From an uncultured Desulfovibrio sp. (GTDB lineage: Bacteria > Desulfobacterota > Desulfovibrionia > Desulfovibrionales > Desulfovibrionaceae), in the NCBI RefSeq assembly GCF_910584445.1, contig NZ_CAJUBO010000005.1, forward strand, positions 1 to 64,000: DNA of 64,000 nt. Reading direction: 5' to 3'. The translations under genes were made by a program, and so were the position numbers. Positions 28,461-35,994 of the stretch are shown here, piece by piece; within the stretch, counting starts at the first letter, position 1, and each line of letters opens with the position of its first letter. The notes beneath the pieces are model-generated. The model was not told the DNA's origin and searched no databases. It worked only from the letters and a program-made list of their open reading frames with translations.

Positions 28461-29512
28461 ACGCCCCCGACGGCGGGACGGAGGCGTTGCCCCGCGGCTG
28501 CCTGCGCGTCACCGGGGAAGATGGCGGGACGCGGCTGGACCACGCCCTCGCCCGGCTTGTGGACGAAGGCCTGCGGGGGCGCCGGCGCCGCATCGCGCGG
28601 CAGGGCGTCCTGATCAACGGCATCCCCTGCCGCGACCCGGCCCGGCGCCTGCGGCGGGGCGACCTTCTTGCCCTTGCGCCGCCGAACGCCGCGCCCTCCG
28701 CGCCGGAAGCCACGACGCCCGCGCGCCTGCTCGCGCGCGTGGGAGACTTCTGCGTGCTCTTCAAGCCCGCCGGTCTGCACAGCGCGGCCCTGGCCGGAAA
28801 CGACGGGGACAGTCTGGAAGCGCGCCTCCCGGCCCTGTGCGGCCCGGTGCTGGGGCCGGGCGAGACGCCGGCCCTGCTCCAGCGGCTGGATCACGGCACC
28901 TCGGGACTCGTCTGTGCGGCCCTGACGCCGGAGGCGGCCCGCGCCTTCCGCGCCGCCGAAGCCGCGGGGAACTGCGAAAAACGCTATCTGACCCTGCTCA
29001 CGGGCGCCCTGTGCGGCCCGCTGACCGCGCGCGCCCGTCTGGATACGGACCGGCGGCGCACAAGCCGCCTGATGACGGACGATGACGACCGGACGCGCTG
29101 GACGGAAATCTTTCCGCTGCATGTCTGGGAAGCGGACGCCGCGGCGCGGCTCCGCCTGCTGCTCGGCGGTCGCGGCACCTGCGGCGGACAGCCCGAAGCG
29201 CTCACGCTGGCGGCCTGCCGCATCCGGCGCGGCGCCCGGCACCAGATCCGCGCCCATGCCGCCGCTCTCGGGCATCCCCTGCTCGGGGACAGCCGCTATG
29301 CCGGAACAGGCACGGCGCAAGCCCTGCCGGAACGTTTCCACCTCCACCACGGCTTTCTGGCATGGCCGGAGGGCAGCTGCGCCGCGCCGCCGCCCTGGCC
29401 CTGGCTGGAGGCGCTCCTGCCGGCGGTCGCCCTGGCCCGTGTGCGGGAGTGGCTGCGTCTGGAAGGCGAAAAGGGGACTCCCCCCGGAAGCCCCCTGTTT
29501 CGCAGGGGATAA
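28457..29512 (+). CDS. RluA-family RNA pseudouridine synthase
   Basis: A 351-residue enzyme that isomerises uridine in rRNA or tRNA. Residues 20-75 form an S4-like RNA-binding domain ('GTRLDHALARLVDEGLRGRR', 'VLINGIPCRD'), and the catalytic domain carries 'LLQRLDHGTSGLVCAAL' with the nucleophilic Asp, 'NCEKRYLTLL' and 'CRIRRGARHQIRAHAAALGH'. The last motif is canonical for RluA proteins. Target site not readable. Start GTG 28457 overlaps the CofD-like stop. It ends 14 bases before the convergent nrdJ stop with no obvious terminator. Confidence 0.88.
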   Translation: MNAPDGGTEALPRGCLRVTGEDGGTRLDHALARLVDEGLRGRRRRIARQGVLINGIPCRDPARRLRRGDLLALAPPNAAPSAPEATTPARLLARVGDFCVLFKPAGLHSAALAGNDGDSLEARLPALCGPVLGPGETPALLQRLDHGTSGLVCAALTPEAARAFRAAEAAGNCEKRYLTLLTGALCGPLTARARLDTDRRRTSRLMTDDDDRTRWTEIFPLHVWEADAAARLRLLLGGRGTCGGQPEALTLAACRIRRGARHQIRAHAAALGHPLLGDSRYAGTGTAQALPERFHLHHGFLAWPEGSCAAPPPWPWLEALLPAVALARVREWLRLEGEKGTPPGSPLFRRG

Positions 29513-29526
29513 GGAACCGACGCGCC

Positions 29527-31803
29527 CTACCCGCAGCGGGAAAAGCCGCAGGCCGGGCAGATGAGGCAGCCTTCCTGAAAGACCAGAGCCTCCCCGCACT
29601 CGGGGCACTTCTGGCCGTCGATGTCCGTGACCGCACCCAGGCGCTCGTCCTTGAGATAGCGCTTTTCCAGCACCCAGGCGATGGCGTCGGGAATGGAGAG
29701 CAGCAGCCCCTTGCCCCGGAAGACGGGGTGCTCGCCGCCAATACCCTTGATCTGGGCCACCACGTCGCGCACGGCCACGCCCGAGCGCAGCGCCAGGGAA
29801 ACGAGCCGCCCGATGGCCTCGGCCTTGGCCGTGATGGAGCGGCCGGACTTGCCGATGGTGGCGAACACCTCAAAGGGCTGCCCGTCCACCTCGTTGACGG
29901 TGAGGTACATGGCGCCCAGACCGGTCTGCACCTTCTGGGTGAAACCCTGCACCACATCGGGGCGCCTGCGGACGCCGGATACCGGAGCGGCCGGGGCCGC
30001 CGGCGCGCCATCGGTCCGGGTGCCGTCCATCTTCTTCTGGCCTTCGCCCGTGGCGAGCACCTGGACGCTCTTGCAGCCGTCCCGATAGACGGTCACGCCC
30101 TTGCAGCCCTCCTGATAGGCGAGCCAGTAGATATCGTGGATGTCCTTTTCCGTGGCGGAATTGGGCAGATTGACGGTCTTGGAGACGGCATTGTCCGTGT
30201 GCCGCTGAAAGGCGGCCTGCATCCGCAGGTGCCATACCGGCGCGATGTCCATGGCCGTGACGAAGGTCCTGCGCAAGGCCGCCGGAAGAAAGTCCATGTC
30301 CTGGATGGAGCCTTTGGCCGCCACGCTCTCCATAAGCTCGGGGCTGGCAAGGCCCGCGTCGGCCAGGGCGGATTCAAAATACGGGTTGACCTCCACCAGC
30401 CGCTCGCCGTCGAGGATATTGCGGGTGAAGCAGAGCGCGAAGAGCGGCTCCACGCCCGAGGAACAGCCCGCGATGATGGAGAGCGTGCCCGTGGGCGCGA
30501 TGGTGGTCACGGTGGCGTTGCGGTAGGGGCCTTCGCCGCGCGCCGAGTAGATGGATGTGGGCCACGCCGGGAAGGGGCCGCGCTCCCTGGCGAGCTGCGC
30601 CGAGGCCTTGTGCCCCTCGCTCTGGACAAAGGCCATGAGCCGCTCGCCCAGGGCCACGCCCTCCGGCGAGTCATAGGCCACGCCAAGCTCATAGAGCAGG
30701 TCGGCAAAGCCCATGACGCCCAGGCCGATCTTGCGGTTCCGGCGCACGGTCTCGTCGATCATGGGCAGCGGGAAGCGCGAGGCGTCGATGACATTGTCGA
30801 GAAAGCGCACGGCCAGGTGGACGGCGCGGGCAAGGCCCTGCCAGTCCACGCCGTTGTCCGCCGGGTCCTTCCCGGCATCGTGCCCCGGCACATAAAAGCA
30901 GGACAGGTTGATGGAACCCAGGTTGCAGGCCTCGAACGGCAGCAGGGGCTGCTCGCCGCACGGGTTGGTGGATTCGATCTCGCCCTGGTCCGGCGTGGGA
31001 TTGTCGCGGTTGATGCGGTCAAGGAACACGATGCCGGGATCGCCGGACTGCCACGCCTTTTTCACGAGCAGGGCAAAGATCTCCCGCGCGGGCAGCCTGC
31101 CCGCCGATTCGCCCGTGGCCGGCAGGCGCAGGTCATATTCCTCACCGCGCTCCACGGCCTGCATGAAGGCTTCGGTCAGGCCCACGGAAAGATTGAAATT
31201 GTTGAATTCGCCTTCCCGCTCCTTGGCGCGGATGAAATCCACGATATCAGGATGGTCCACGCGGAGGATGCCCATGTTGGCGCCGCGCCGCGTGCCGCCC
31301 TGCTTGATCTGCTCGGTGGCGGTATTGAAAATCCGCAGGAAGGAGACCGGCCCGGAGGCCACGCCGCCGGTGGAGCCGACGCGGCTTTCCCTGGGCCGCA
31401 GCCGCGAAAAGGAAAAGCCCGTGCCGCCGCCGGACTTGTGGATCATGGCCGCGTACTTGACGGCGTCGAAGATCTCCTCGATGGAATCCCCCACCGGCAG
31501 GACAAAGCAGGCCGAAAGCTGGCCCAGGTCCGTGCCCGCGTTCATGAGCGTGGGAGAATTGGGGAGAAACCGCCAGCTCGTCATGAGGTCGTAAAATTCG
31601 CGCGCCAGCGCTTCCGGCGTGTAGGGCGATTGCGGATACTTGACCTCTTCCTCCGCCATGGCCGAGGCCACGCGCCAGAACAGGCCGCGCGGGTCTTCCG
31701 CCAGCGCTCCATCCAGATCCTTGCGGAGGTAGCGCTTTTCCAGCACGACTTCAGTATTGGGCTTGAGAGAGGGCCTGGGCAAATTTCTGGGCATGGGCAT
31801 CAT
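29527..31803 (-). CDS. nrdJ: Vitamin B12-dependent (class II) ribonucleotide reductase
   Basis: A 758-residue adenosylcobalamin-dependent reductase that makes deoxyribonucleotides with or without oxygen. Visible are 'RFLPNSPTLMNAGTDLGQL' with the following Cys, the radical-site 'STNPCGEQPLLPFEACNLGS', and 'ATVTTIAPTGTLSIIAGCSS'. A C-terminal extension from about 590 to 758 ends in a zinc ribbon, 'KCPECGEALVFQEGCLICPA' with 'CGF' next, typical of the NrdJ type with an added TSCPD-like region. Several Met codons cluster at the start; 31803 is the first. It lies downstream of rsm22 and the RACo-like gene with its own likely promoter. Confidence 0.95.
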   Translation of the reverse strand: MMPMPRNLPRPSLKPNTEVVLEKRYLRKDLDGALAEDPRGLFWRVASAMAEEEVKYPQSPYTPEALAREFYDLMTSWRFLPNSPTLMNAGTDLGQLSACFVLPVGDSIEEIFDAVKYAAMIHKSGGGTGFSFSRLRPRESRVGSTGGVASGPVSFLRIFNTATEQIKQGGTRRGANMGILRVDHPDIVDFIRAKEREGEFNNFNLSVGLTEAFMQAVERGEEYDLRLPATGESAGRLPAREIFALLVKKAWQSGDPGIVFLDRINRDNPTPDQGEIESTNPCGEQPLLPFEACNLGSINLSCFYVPGHDAGKDPADNGVDWQGLARAVHLAVRFLDNVIDASRFPLPMIDETVRRNRKIGLGVMGFADLLYELGVAYDSPEGVALGERLMAFVQSEGHKASAQLARERGPFPAWPTSIYSARGEGPYRNATVTTIAPTGTLSIIAGCSSGVEPLFALCFTRNILDGERLVEVNPYFESALADAGLASPELMESVAAKGSIQDMDFLPAALRRTFVTAMDIAPVWHLRMQAAFQRHTDNAVSKTVNLPNSATEKDIHDIYWLAYQEGCKGVTVYRDGCKSVQVLATGEGQKKMDGTRTDGAPAAPAAPVSGVRRRPDVVQGFTQKVQTGLGAMYLTVNEVDGQPFEVFATIGKSGRSITAKAEAIGRLVSLALRSGVAVRDVVAQIKGIGGEHPVFRGKGLLLSIPDAIAWVLEKRYLKDERLGAVTDIDGQKCPECGEALVFQEGCLICPACGFSRCG

Positions 31804-31862
31804 GGCGCGAGATCCGTGGGCTTGTGTCGGTGAACGAAGGGAAAGGCCGGAACCAAGGCGGC

Positions 31863-31868
31863 CTTATA
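31863..31868 (-). promoter_or_regulatory. Probable -10 box upstream of nrdJ
   Basis: TATAAG on the minus strand (five of six consensus positions), 60 bases before the nrdJ start, with TTGTTT or CTTTTG upstream as weak -35 candidates. No cobalamin riboswitch fits in the 140-base gap. Confidence 0.35.
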
Positions 31869-31943
31869 CGCCAGCCGGGTCCGAAACAAAAGCCCCGCCA
31901 GCCCGCTTGTCTCGGATAACGAGGCGTATTAATGAAGAAATTT

Positions 31944-33455
31944 TTACGATTTTTTCCCGAATTTGCCGCACGGGCCGCCCCGCGCGGGCGCGGCGAAAAT
32001 CTGCGCCCCGCTTCTGTGGTCGCGCCGGGGACGCGATTCCCGCCCCGGACCCTCCCCACCGGCGACAAGCCGCACGCAAGCCCCGGAGGGGAGCGCGCCG
32101 GCATCCTCCAGCAGGGCGAGTCCGCAGGCCGCGCAGGCATAGCGCGCCTGTCCGCGCACGCCCGGGACCGCAAACGGCGAGGAAAGCACGCGCGCTTCCG
32201 GCGCGGCGCTCCCGTCGCCGCGGGATCGCCCGAAGCCGCCTTCTTCCCCGGGCGCCCCCAGCAGAAGCGGCGAGAGCGAAAGGCTGCGCTTGGCGAGTCC
32301 GGCGCGCGCCGAAAGCGCGGCCAGCCACTGCGGCGCGCCCTCCGGCGAAAAGGTGAAGTGGCACCACGCCCCGCGCGCCAGCGGGCAGGGATCGTCCTGC
32401 GTGCAAGGGGCATACGCCGAAAGGCCGCCGGCAAGGGCCGCCTCCCGCAGGCGCATCATGGTCGTGCCACCGAGTCTGGTGCCCGGTTCCACAAAGAGCA
32501 GGGCGGGCGATGCCCCGGCGTCCGCGCCGGCGCCGTCGTCCCCGCGCCGGACCGGAGCGGCCAGCAACGGTGACCAGGCCTCCAGCAGCCGCTCCAGGCG
32601 CTCGTCCACACGATCCCCCGCATCGGCCTCCCAGGCGTCCCCCGCGTCCTCATCACGGACGCCAGCGCCGGCATGGCCGCCCCGCGCCGGGCGCACTTCA
32701 TTGAGCACATTGGCCGCCGTGATCAGCCAGGGACGCGCCCGGGCGCCGCGCACAAGCGGCAGGGCGCGCGCCGCAAGGCTTTCGAGGGGACCGCGCTCCA
32801 GGCGCACCGGCCAGCCCGGCGCGCCCAGCAGTTCCGCCCAGGCCGCAAACAGCGCGCGCCCCAGCTCCAGAGGCTGCGCCGCGCTGTCCAGCGCGAGCAC
32901 GCGCACCGGCGCCGAGCGCCACTCGGGCCGGGCGAGCCAGAGCGCCAGGGGCACGGTCAGCGGCCCGGAACCCGCGTCCATGAGCAGCGCTTCCCCCTGC
33001 CCCGGCGGCGGCAGCGGCAGGCCCCTGAAGAGCCGCGTCAGGCGCACCAGATTCCAGGGAAGGAAATAATACAGATAGGCGCTCACAAAGGCCGGGCGGC
33101 TCCAGTAGGGCCGGCGCAGTTCCGCCCGCTCGGCGGTGAGCGCGCGGGAAAGGGCCGCGATGTCCTCGGGCAGCGAGCGGCGGTGCGCGGCCGAGAGCGG
33201 GCGGACGCGTTCCAGGGCTTCGGGCAGGCGCGCCAGGGCCGTCTGCGCGGCGGCATCCAGCGGCGGAAAGAGCATGCCCGTCACCGGCCACGGCGCGGCC
33301 ACGGGGCGCCCGGCATGATGCCCGGTGCCTCCTCCCCCGCGCCCGGTCCCCCGCGGGCGGCGCGGCGGCGGAACTGCCGGGCCGCGCTTGCGCGCGGGTG
33401 CGGCGGCTGCGGAGGACGGAGCGGCGGCAGCGGGGGGTGCGGAACGACGCGGCAT
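31944..33455 (-). CDS. Rsm22 / METTL17-like small-ribosomal-subunit methyltransferase family protein
   Basis: A 503-residue protein. The SAM-fold motif 'ALLMDAGSGPLTVPLALWLA' and the family signature 'LLFVEPGTRLGGTTMMRLRE' with 'APCTQDDPCPLARGAWCHFT' identify the Rsm22 family, which assists assembly of the small ribosomal subunit. The three Cys of the last motif and 'YACAACGLAL' near 450 match a four-Cys iron-sulfur site described in mitochondrial members (assignment here inferred). The first 60 residues are Ala/Pro/Arg-rich; a start at the internal Met of 'MLFPPLDAA' would give a more typical protein. It begins one base after the stop of the RACo-like gene (TAAATG). Confidence 0.85.
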   Translation of the reverse strand: MPRRSAPPAAAAPSSAAAAPARKRGPAVPPPRRPRGTGRGGGGTGHHAGRPVAAPWPVTGMLFPPLDAAAQTALARLPEALERVRPLSAAHRRSLPEDIAALSRALTAERAELRRPYWSRPAFVSAYLYYFLPWNLVRLTRLFRGLPLPPPGQGEALLMDAGSGPLTVPLALWLARPEWRSAPVRVLALDSAAQPLELGRALFAAWAELLGAPGWPVRLERGPLESLAARALPLVRGARARPWLITAANVLNEVRPARGGHAGAGVRDEDAGDAWEADAGDRVDERLERLLEAWSPLLAAPVRRGDDGAGADAGASPALLFVEPGTRLGGTTMMRLREAALAGGLSAYAPCTQDDPCPLARGAWCHFTFSPEGAPQWLAALSARAGLAKRSLSLSPLLLGAPGEEGGFGRSRGDGSAAPEARVLSSPFAVPGVRGQARYACAACGLALLEDAGALPSGACVRLVAGGEGPGRESRPRRDHRSGAQIFAAPARGGPCGKFGKKS

Positions 33456-35111
33456 TTACTCTCCCAGACGCATATGGGCAAGATAGGCCCGTTGGAATGC
33501 CGGATCTTCCGTAAGCTCCAGCACCACGGCGCGCTCACAGAGGGCGGCGAGGGACTCCAGACGTTCCGGGCATGCGGCCAGGAGGCACGCGCCCTCAAGC
33601 GCCGCATTGCCCACGGCCGCGATGCGCCCTTCCGGCACGCCCGGCGCAAAGCCCAGTTCCTTGAGGTCTCCGGGCCGCACATGCGCGCCCAGCGCCCCGG
33701 CGAGCGCCAGGCGCCGCACAGACGAAGGCGCCACGCCCCCGGCGGCGCACACGGCCTCCAGCGCCACGGCGAAGGCCGCCTTGACCTTGAGCAGCAGCTC
33801 CACATCGCCGGCCGAAAGCCAGAGGCCCAGGGGCAGGCGCAGCCGCGCGCCGGTCGGCGACAACTCAAGGCGGCGCCCGAGGGCGCGGGCCAGCGGGAAC
33901 GCACGCTCACCGGCGTCCGCAAAGTGCCCGTCCGCATCGAGCACGCCCAGACGGCGCAGCAGGGCCAGAAGCGAGAGATAGCCCGTGGCGCTGATGCCCG
34001 CGGCCCGGAGAGGGGCGGAAGCGCTCTCCCGCCCCTCTCCGGCGAACAGCACAGGCGCGGGACCCTCCGGCCCGAGGCGGAACTCCGTGACCACGCCGGG
34101 CGCCGCCATCCTGCCGCATTCGGGACCGATGCCTTCCAGCGCGGGACCAAGGGGCACGCTGGCGAGGAATAGCCTCTCCTCTGCCGTGAGCAGGGCCAGC
34201 TCGCCATTGGTGCCGAGATCGGCCAGCACGAAGGGGCGCGGCATCCCGGCCGCCAGCATGGCGGCAAGCCCGGCGCTCAGGTCTCCGCCCACAAAGGGCG
34301 CGGGCAGCGGCGGGATGAGCACGGGCGCGAGTCCGGGCAGCTCCGTCAGGCAGCCGCCCGCATGCGAGCGCCGGTAGGGCGCGGCGCACAGGCCCGTCAC
34401 GTCGCGTCCGAGAAAAATATCCGTCATGGCGGTATTGGCCGCCACGCAGAGACGCACCGGCGCAAGCCCCGCGCGGCCCAGGTCGGCGGCGATGCGGCGG
34501 ACCGCCGCGCGCGCCAGTTCGCCGAGCGTGGCAAGGCCCCCGGCCTGACGGGCGAAGGCCAGGCGCGACATGACGTCCGCCCCGGCCCCGGCCTGGGGAT
34601 TGAGCATGCCCCCTTCGGCAAGGACGCGCCCGGGCCGCGCCCCACCGCCCTCCTCCCGGGAAGGGAGCGCCACGGCGCGCCACTGGAGGGAGGTCGTGCC
34701 CAGATCCACGCCCAGGACTACCGGCCCGGCATACGCAAGCGGCGGGGTGACGGCGGCGTCCGCAGGGGCAGGCGTCTCCGCCGGCACTTCCAGCTCCAGC
34801 GGTCCCCCGGCGCCGTCTTCCGGCGGGACGCGACGGCGGCACGAAAGACGCCAGCCGTCGGCCAGTTCCTGCGGGGAAAATACGGCGCCTTCTTCCGGCA
34901 GGGGCGGCGGCGCGTCCCGCCGGTAGCGGACGCGGCAACGCCCGCACCGGCTCAGGCCCAGACAGAGCGGACGCGGCGGCACCGCCCCGGAGAGCCAGAT
35001 GGCGCTGGCGAGATCGTCCCCCTGCCGGGCGGAGACCTCGATGCCACGGGTCCCGGACCGCGCAGCCTCAGCCGTTGCCGGGGCCGGGAACAGGCGCAGG
35101 CGCACGCCCAT
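33456..35111 (-). CDS. RACo-like corrinoid-activation protein (2Fe-2S ferredoxin domain plus DUF4445 ASKHA domain)
   Basis: A 551-residue cytosolic protein. Residues 1-95 form a 2Fe-2S ferredoxin domain with Cys50, 56, 59 and 91 ('LCLGLSRCGRCRVRY', 'LSCRRRV'); from about 130 the ASKHA domain begins with the phosphate loop 'VVLGVDLGTTSLQWRAV' and continues through 'ANTAMTDIFLGRD', 'VLADLGTNGELALLT' and 'VGNAALEGACLLAA'. Such proteins use ATP and a reduced cluster to return inactive Co(II) corrinoid to Co(I). No methyltransferase or corrinoid protein adjoins; the only B12 enzyme nearby is NrdJ. It is directly coupled to rsm22, a pairing that hints at a role in ribosomal methyl transfer or cluster supply (inference). 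Confidence 0.88.
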   Translation of the reverse strand: MGVRLRLFPAPATAEAARSGTRGIEVSARQGDDLASAIWLSGAVPPRPLCLGLSRCGRCRVRYRRDAPPPLPEEGAVFSPQELADGWRLSCRRRVPPEDGAGGPLELEVPAETPAPADAAVTPPLAYAGPVVLGVDLGTTSLQWRAVALPSREEGGGARPGRVLAEGGMLNPQAGAGADVMSRLAFARQAGGLATLGELARAAVRRIAADLGRAGLAPVRLCVAANTAMTDIFLGRDVTGLCAAPYRRSHAGGCLTELPGLAPVLIPPLPAPFVGGDLSAGLAAMLAAGMPRPFVLADLGTNGELALLTAEERLFLASVPLGPALEGIGPECGRMAAPGVVTEFRLGPEGPAPVLFAGEGRESASAPLRAAGISATGYLSLLALLRRLGVLDADGHFADAGERAFPLARALGRRLELSPTGARLRLPLGLWLSAGDVELLLKVKAAFAVALEAVCAAGGVAPSSVRRLALAGALGAHVRPGDLKELGFAPGVPEGRIAAVGNAALEGACLLAACPERLESLAALCERAVVLELTEDPAFQRAYLAHMRLGE

Positions 35112-35126
35112 CCTGTCCGCTTCCGC

Positions 35127-35630
35127 TTATTTCCAGAGGTTGCCGTACTTGGCGGCGATACCGTCCGTGCGCTCCACCAGCTTGTCCACCAGGGCGTCCA
35201 GGTCGTCGGCGTTGACCGTGCCCACCTCGCGCGCGAGCAGATAGCCGAGGTAGCCCTTGCCCTGGCTGAAGACCCAGCACACGCCATAGACGGAGCCAAC
35301 GCCCGGACGGCTCGGAAATTCCGGCGCGGTGTTCAGCAGGACGCGCAGTTCCGGCGCGTCCCGTTCCTCATCGGCATTGAGCCGGAAAAGGCTGCTCTGG
35401 TTGAAACGCTCCTTGAGCCTGGTGCTCAGGCGCGCGCCGATGCTGTCCGTGCCGTCCACCTGCACGCTGACCACGGTGGTGCGGTCCGCGCTTTTCTGCG
35501 GCGCATCCTGGACAGGCTTGCCGGCCTGGGGGGCAGCGGCCTGGGCGGCGGACACGGGGGCGGCCCAGAAGCAGGAAGCCGCCAGCAGCACGGCGGCGGA
35601 GCAAAGGAAAAGCGGACGGATGGCGTGCAT
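35127..35630 (-). CDS. Secreted protein of unknown function
   Basis: A 167-residue exported protein: signal peptide 'MHAIRPLFLCSAAVLLAASC' region with a likely cleavage after 'VSAA', then a compact domain with alternating strands ('TTVVSVQVDGTDSIGARLST', 'ELRVLLNTAPEFPSRPGVGS', 'WVFSQGKGYLGYLLAREVG'). I recognise no family; the pattern resembles small periplasmic domains that measure or bind envelope partners. Start 35630 follows GAGGG by 5 bases. It is 15 bases before the RACo-like start on the same strand and may be the first gene of that transcript. Confidence 0.7.
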   Translation of the reverse strand: MHAIRPLFLCSAAVLLAASCFWAAPVSAAQAAAPQAGKPVQDAPQKSADRTTVVSVQVDGTDSIGARLSTRLKERFNQSSLFRLNADEERDAPELRVLLNTAPEFPSRPGVGSVYGVCWVFSQGKGYLGYLLAREVGTVNADDLDALVDKLVERTDGIAAKYGNLWK

Positions 35631-35994
35631 GGGATCCCTCACTGGCTGGAGATGCGGTCGCCCTTCACCGGGGCAATGACCGGAAAAAGTCTACACTTTT
35701 TTTGGAAAAAGGCCAAGGGCGGACGCGGGGGGAGGCGAAGCGGCCCGCCGGAAGCTTTTCCGCCGGGAGCTTTCCCCTTCCGTTTTTTCCCCTCGCCTCC
35801 CGGGCCGGAACCGGCAGCATCCGTGAGAAAATGGCATATCCCCATCCCGATGGCTTGTGCGTCGTTTCGTTTTCGTGTATCTTCAGTCCCTCAAAACACC
35901 ATCCGCCGGGAAGGATGTGTGGGGGCTGATGGTTGAAGGCAGGGTCCGGTGCCGATGCCGGGCCGCAAACAGGTTTTTCACAGGAGGGAATGGG
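35631..35994. other. 364-base intergenic region with a possible promoter
   Basis: No gene. TTGTGC (35855-35860), a 17-base spacer and TATCTT (35878-35883) form a weak promoter for the rightward exporter gene. CAGGAGGGA at 35981-35989 is its ribosome site. Confidence 0.4.

Noticed and set aside
29362..31833. 823-codon plus-strand frame
   Set aside because: Antisense of nrdJ, which is intact with all catalytic motifs.
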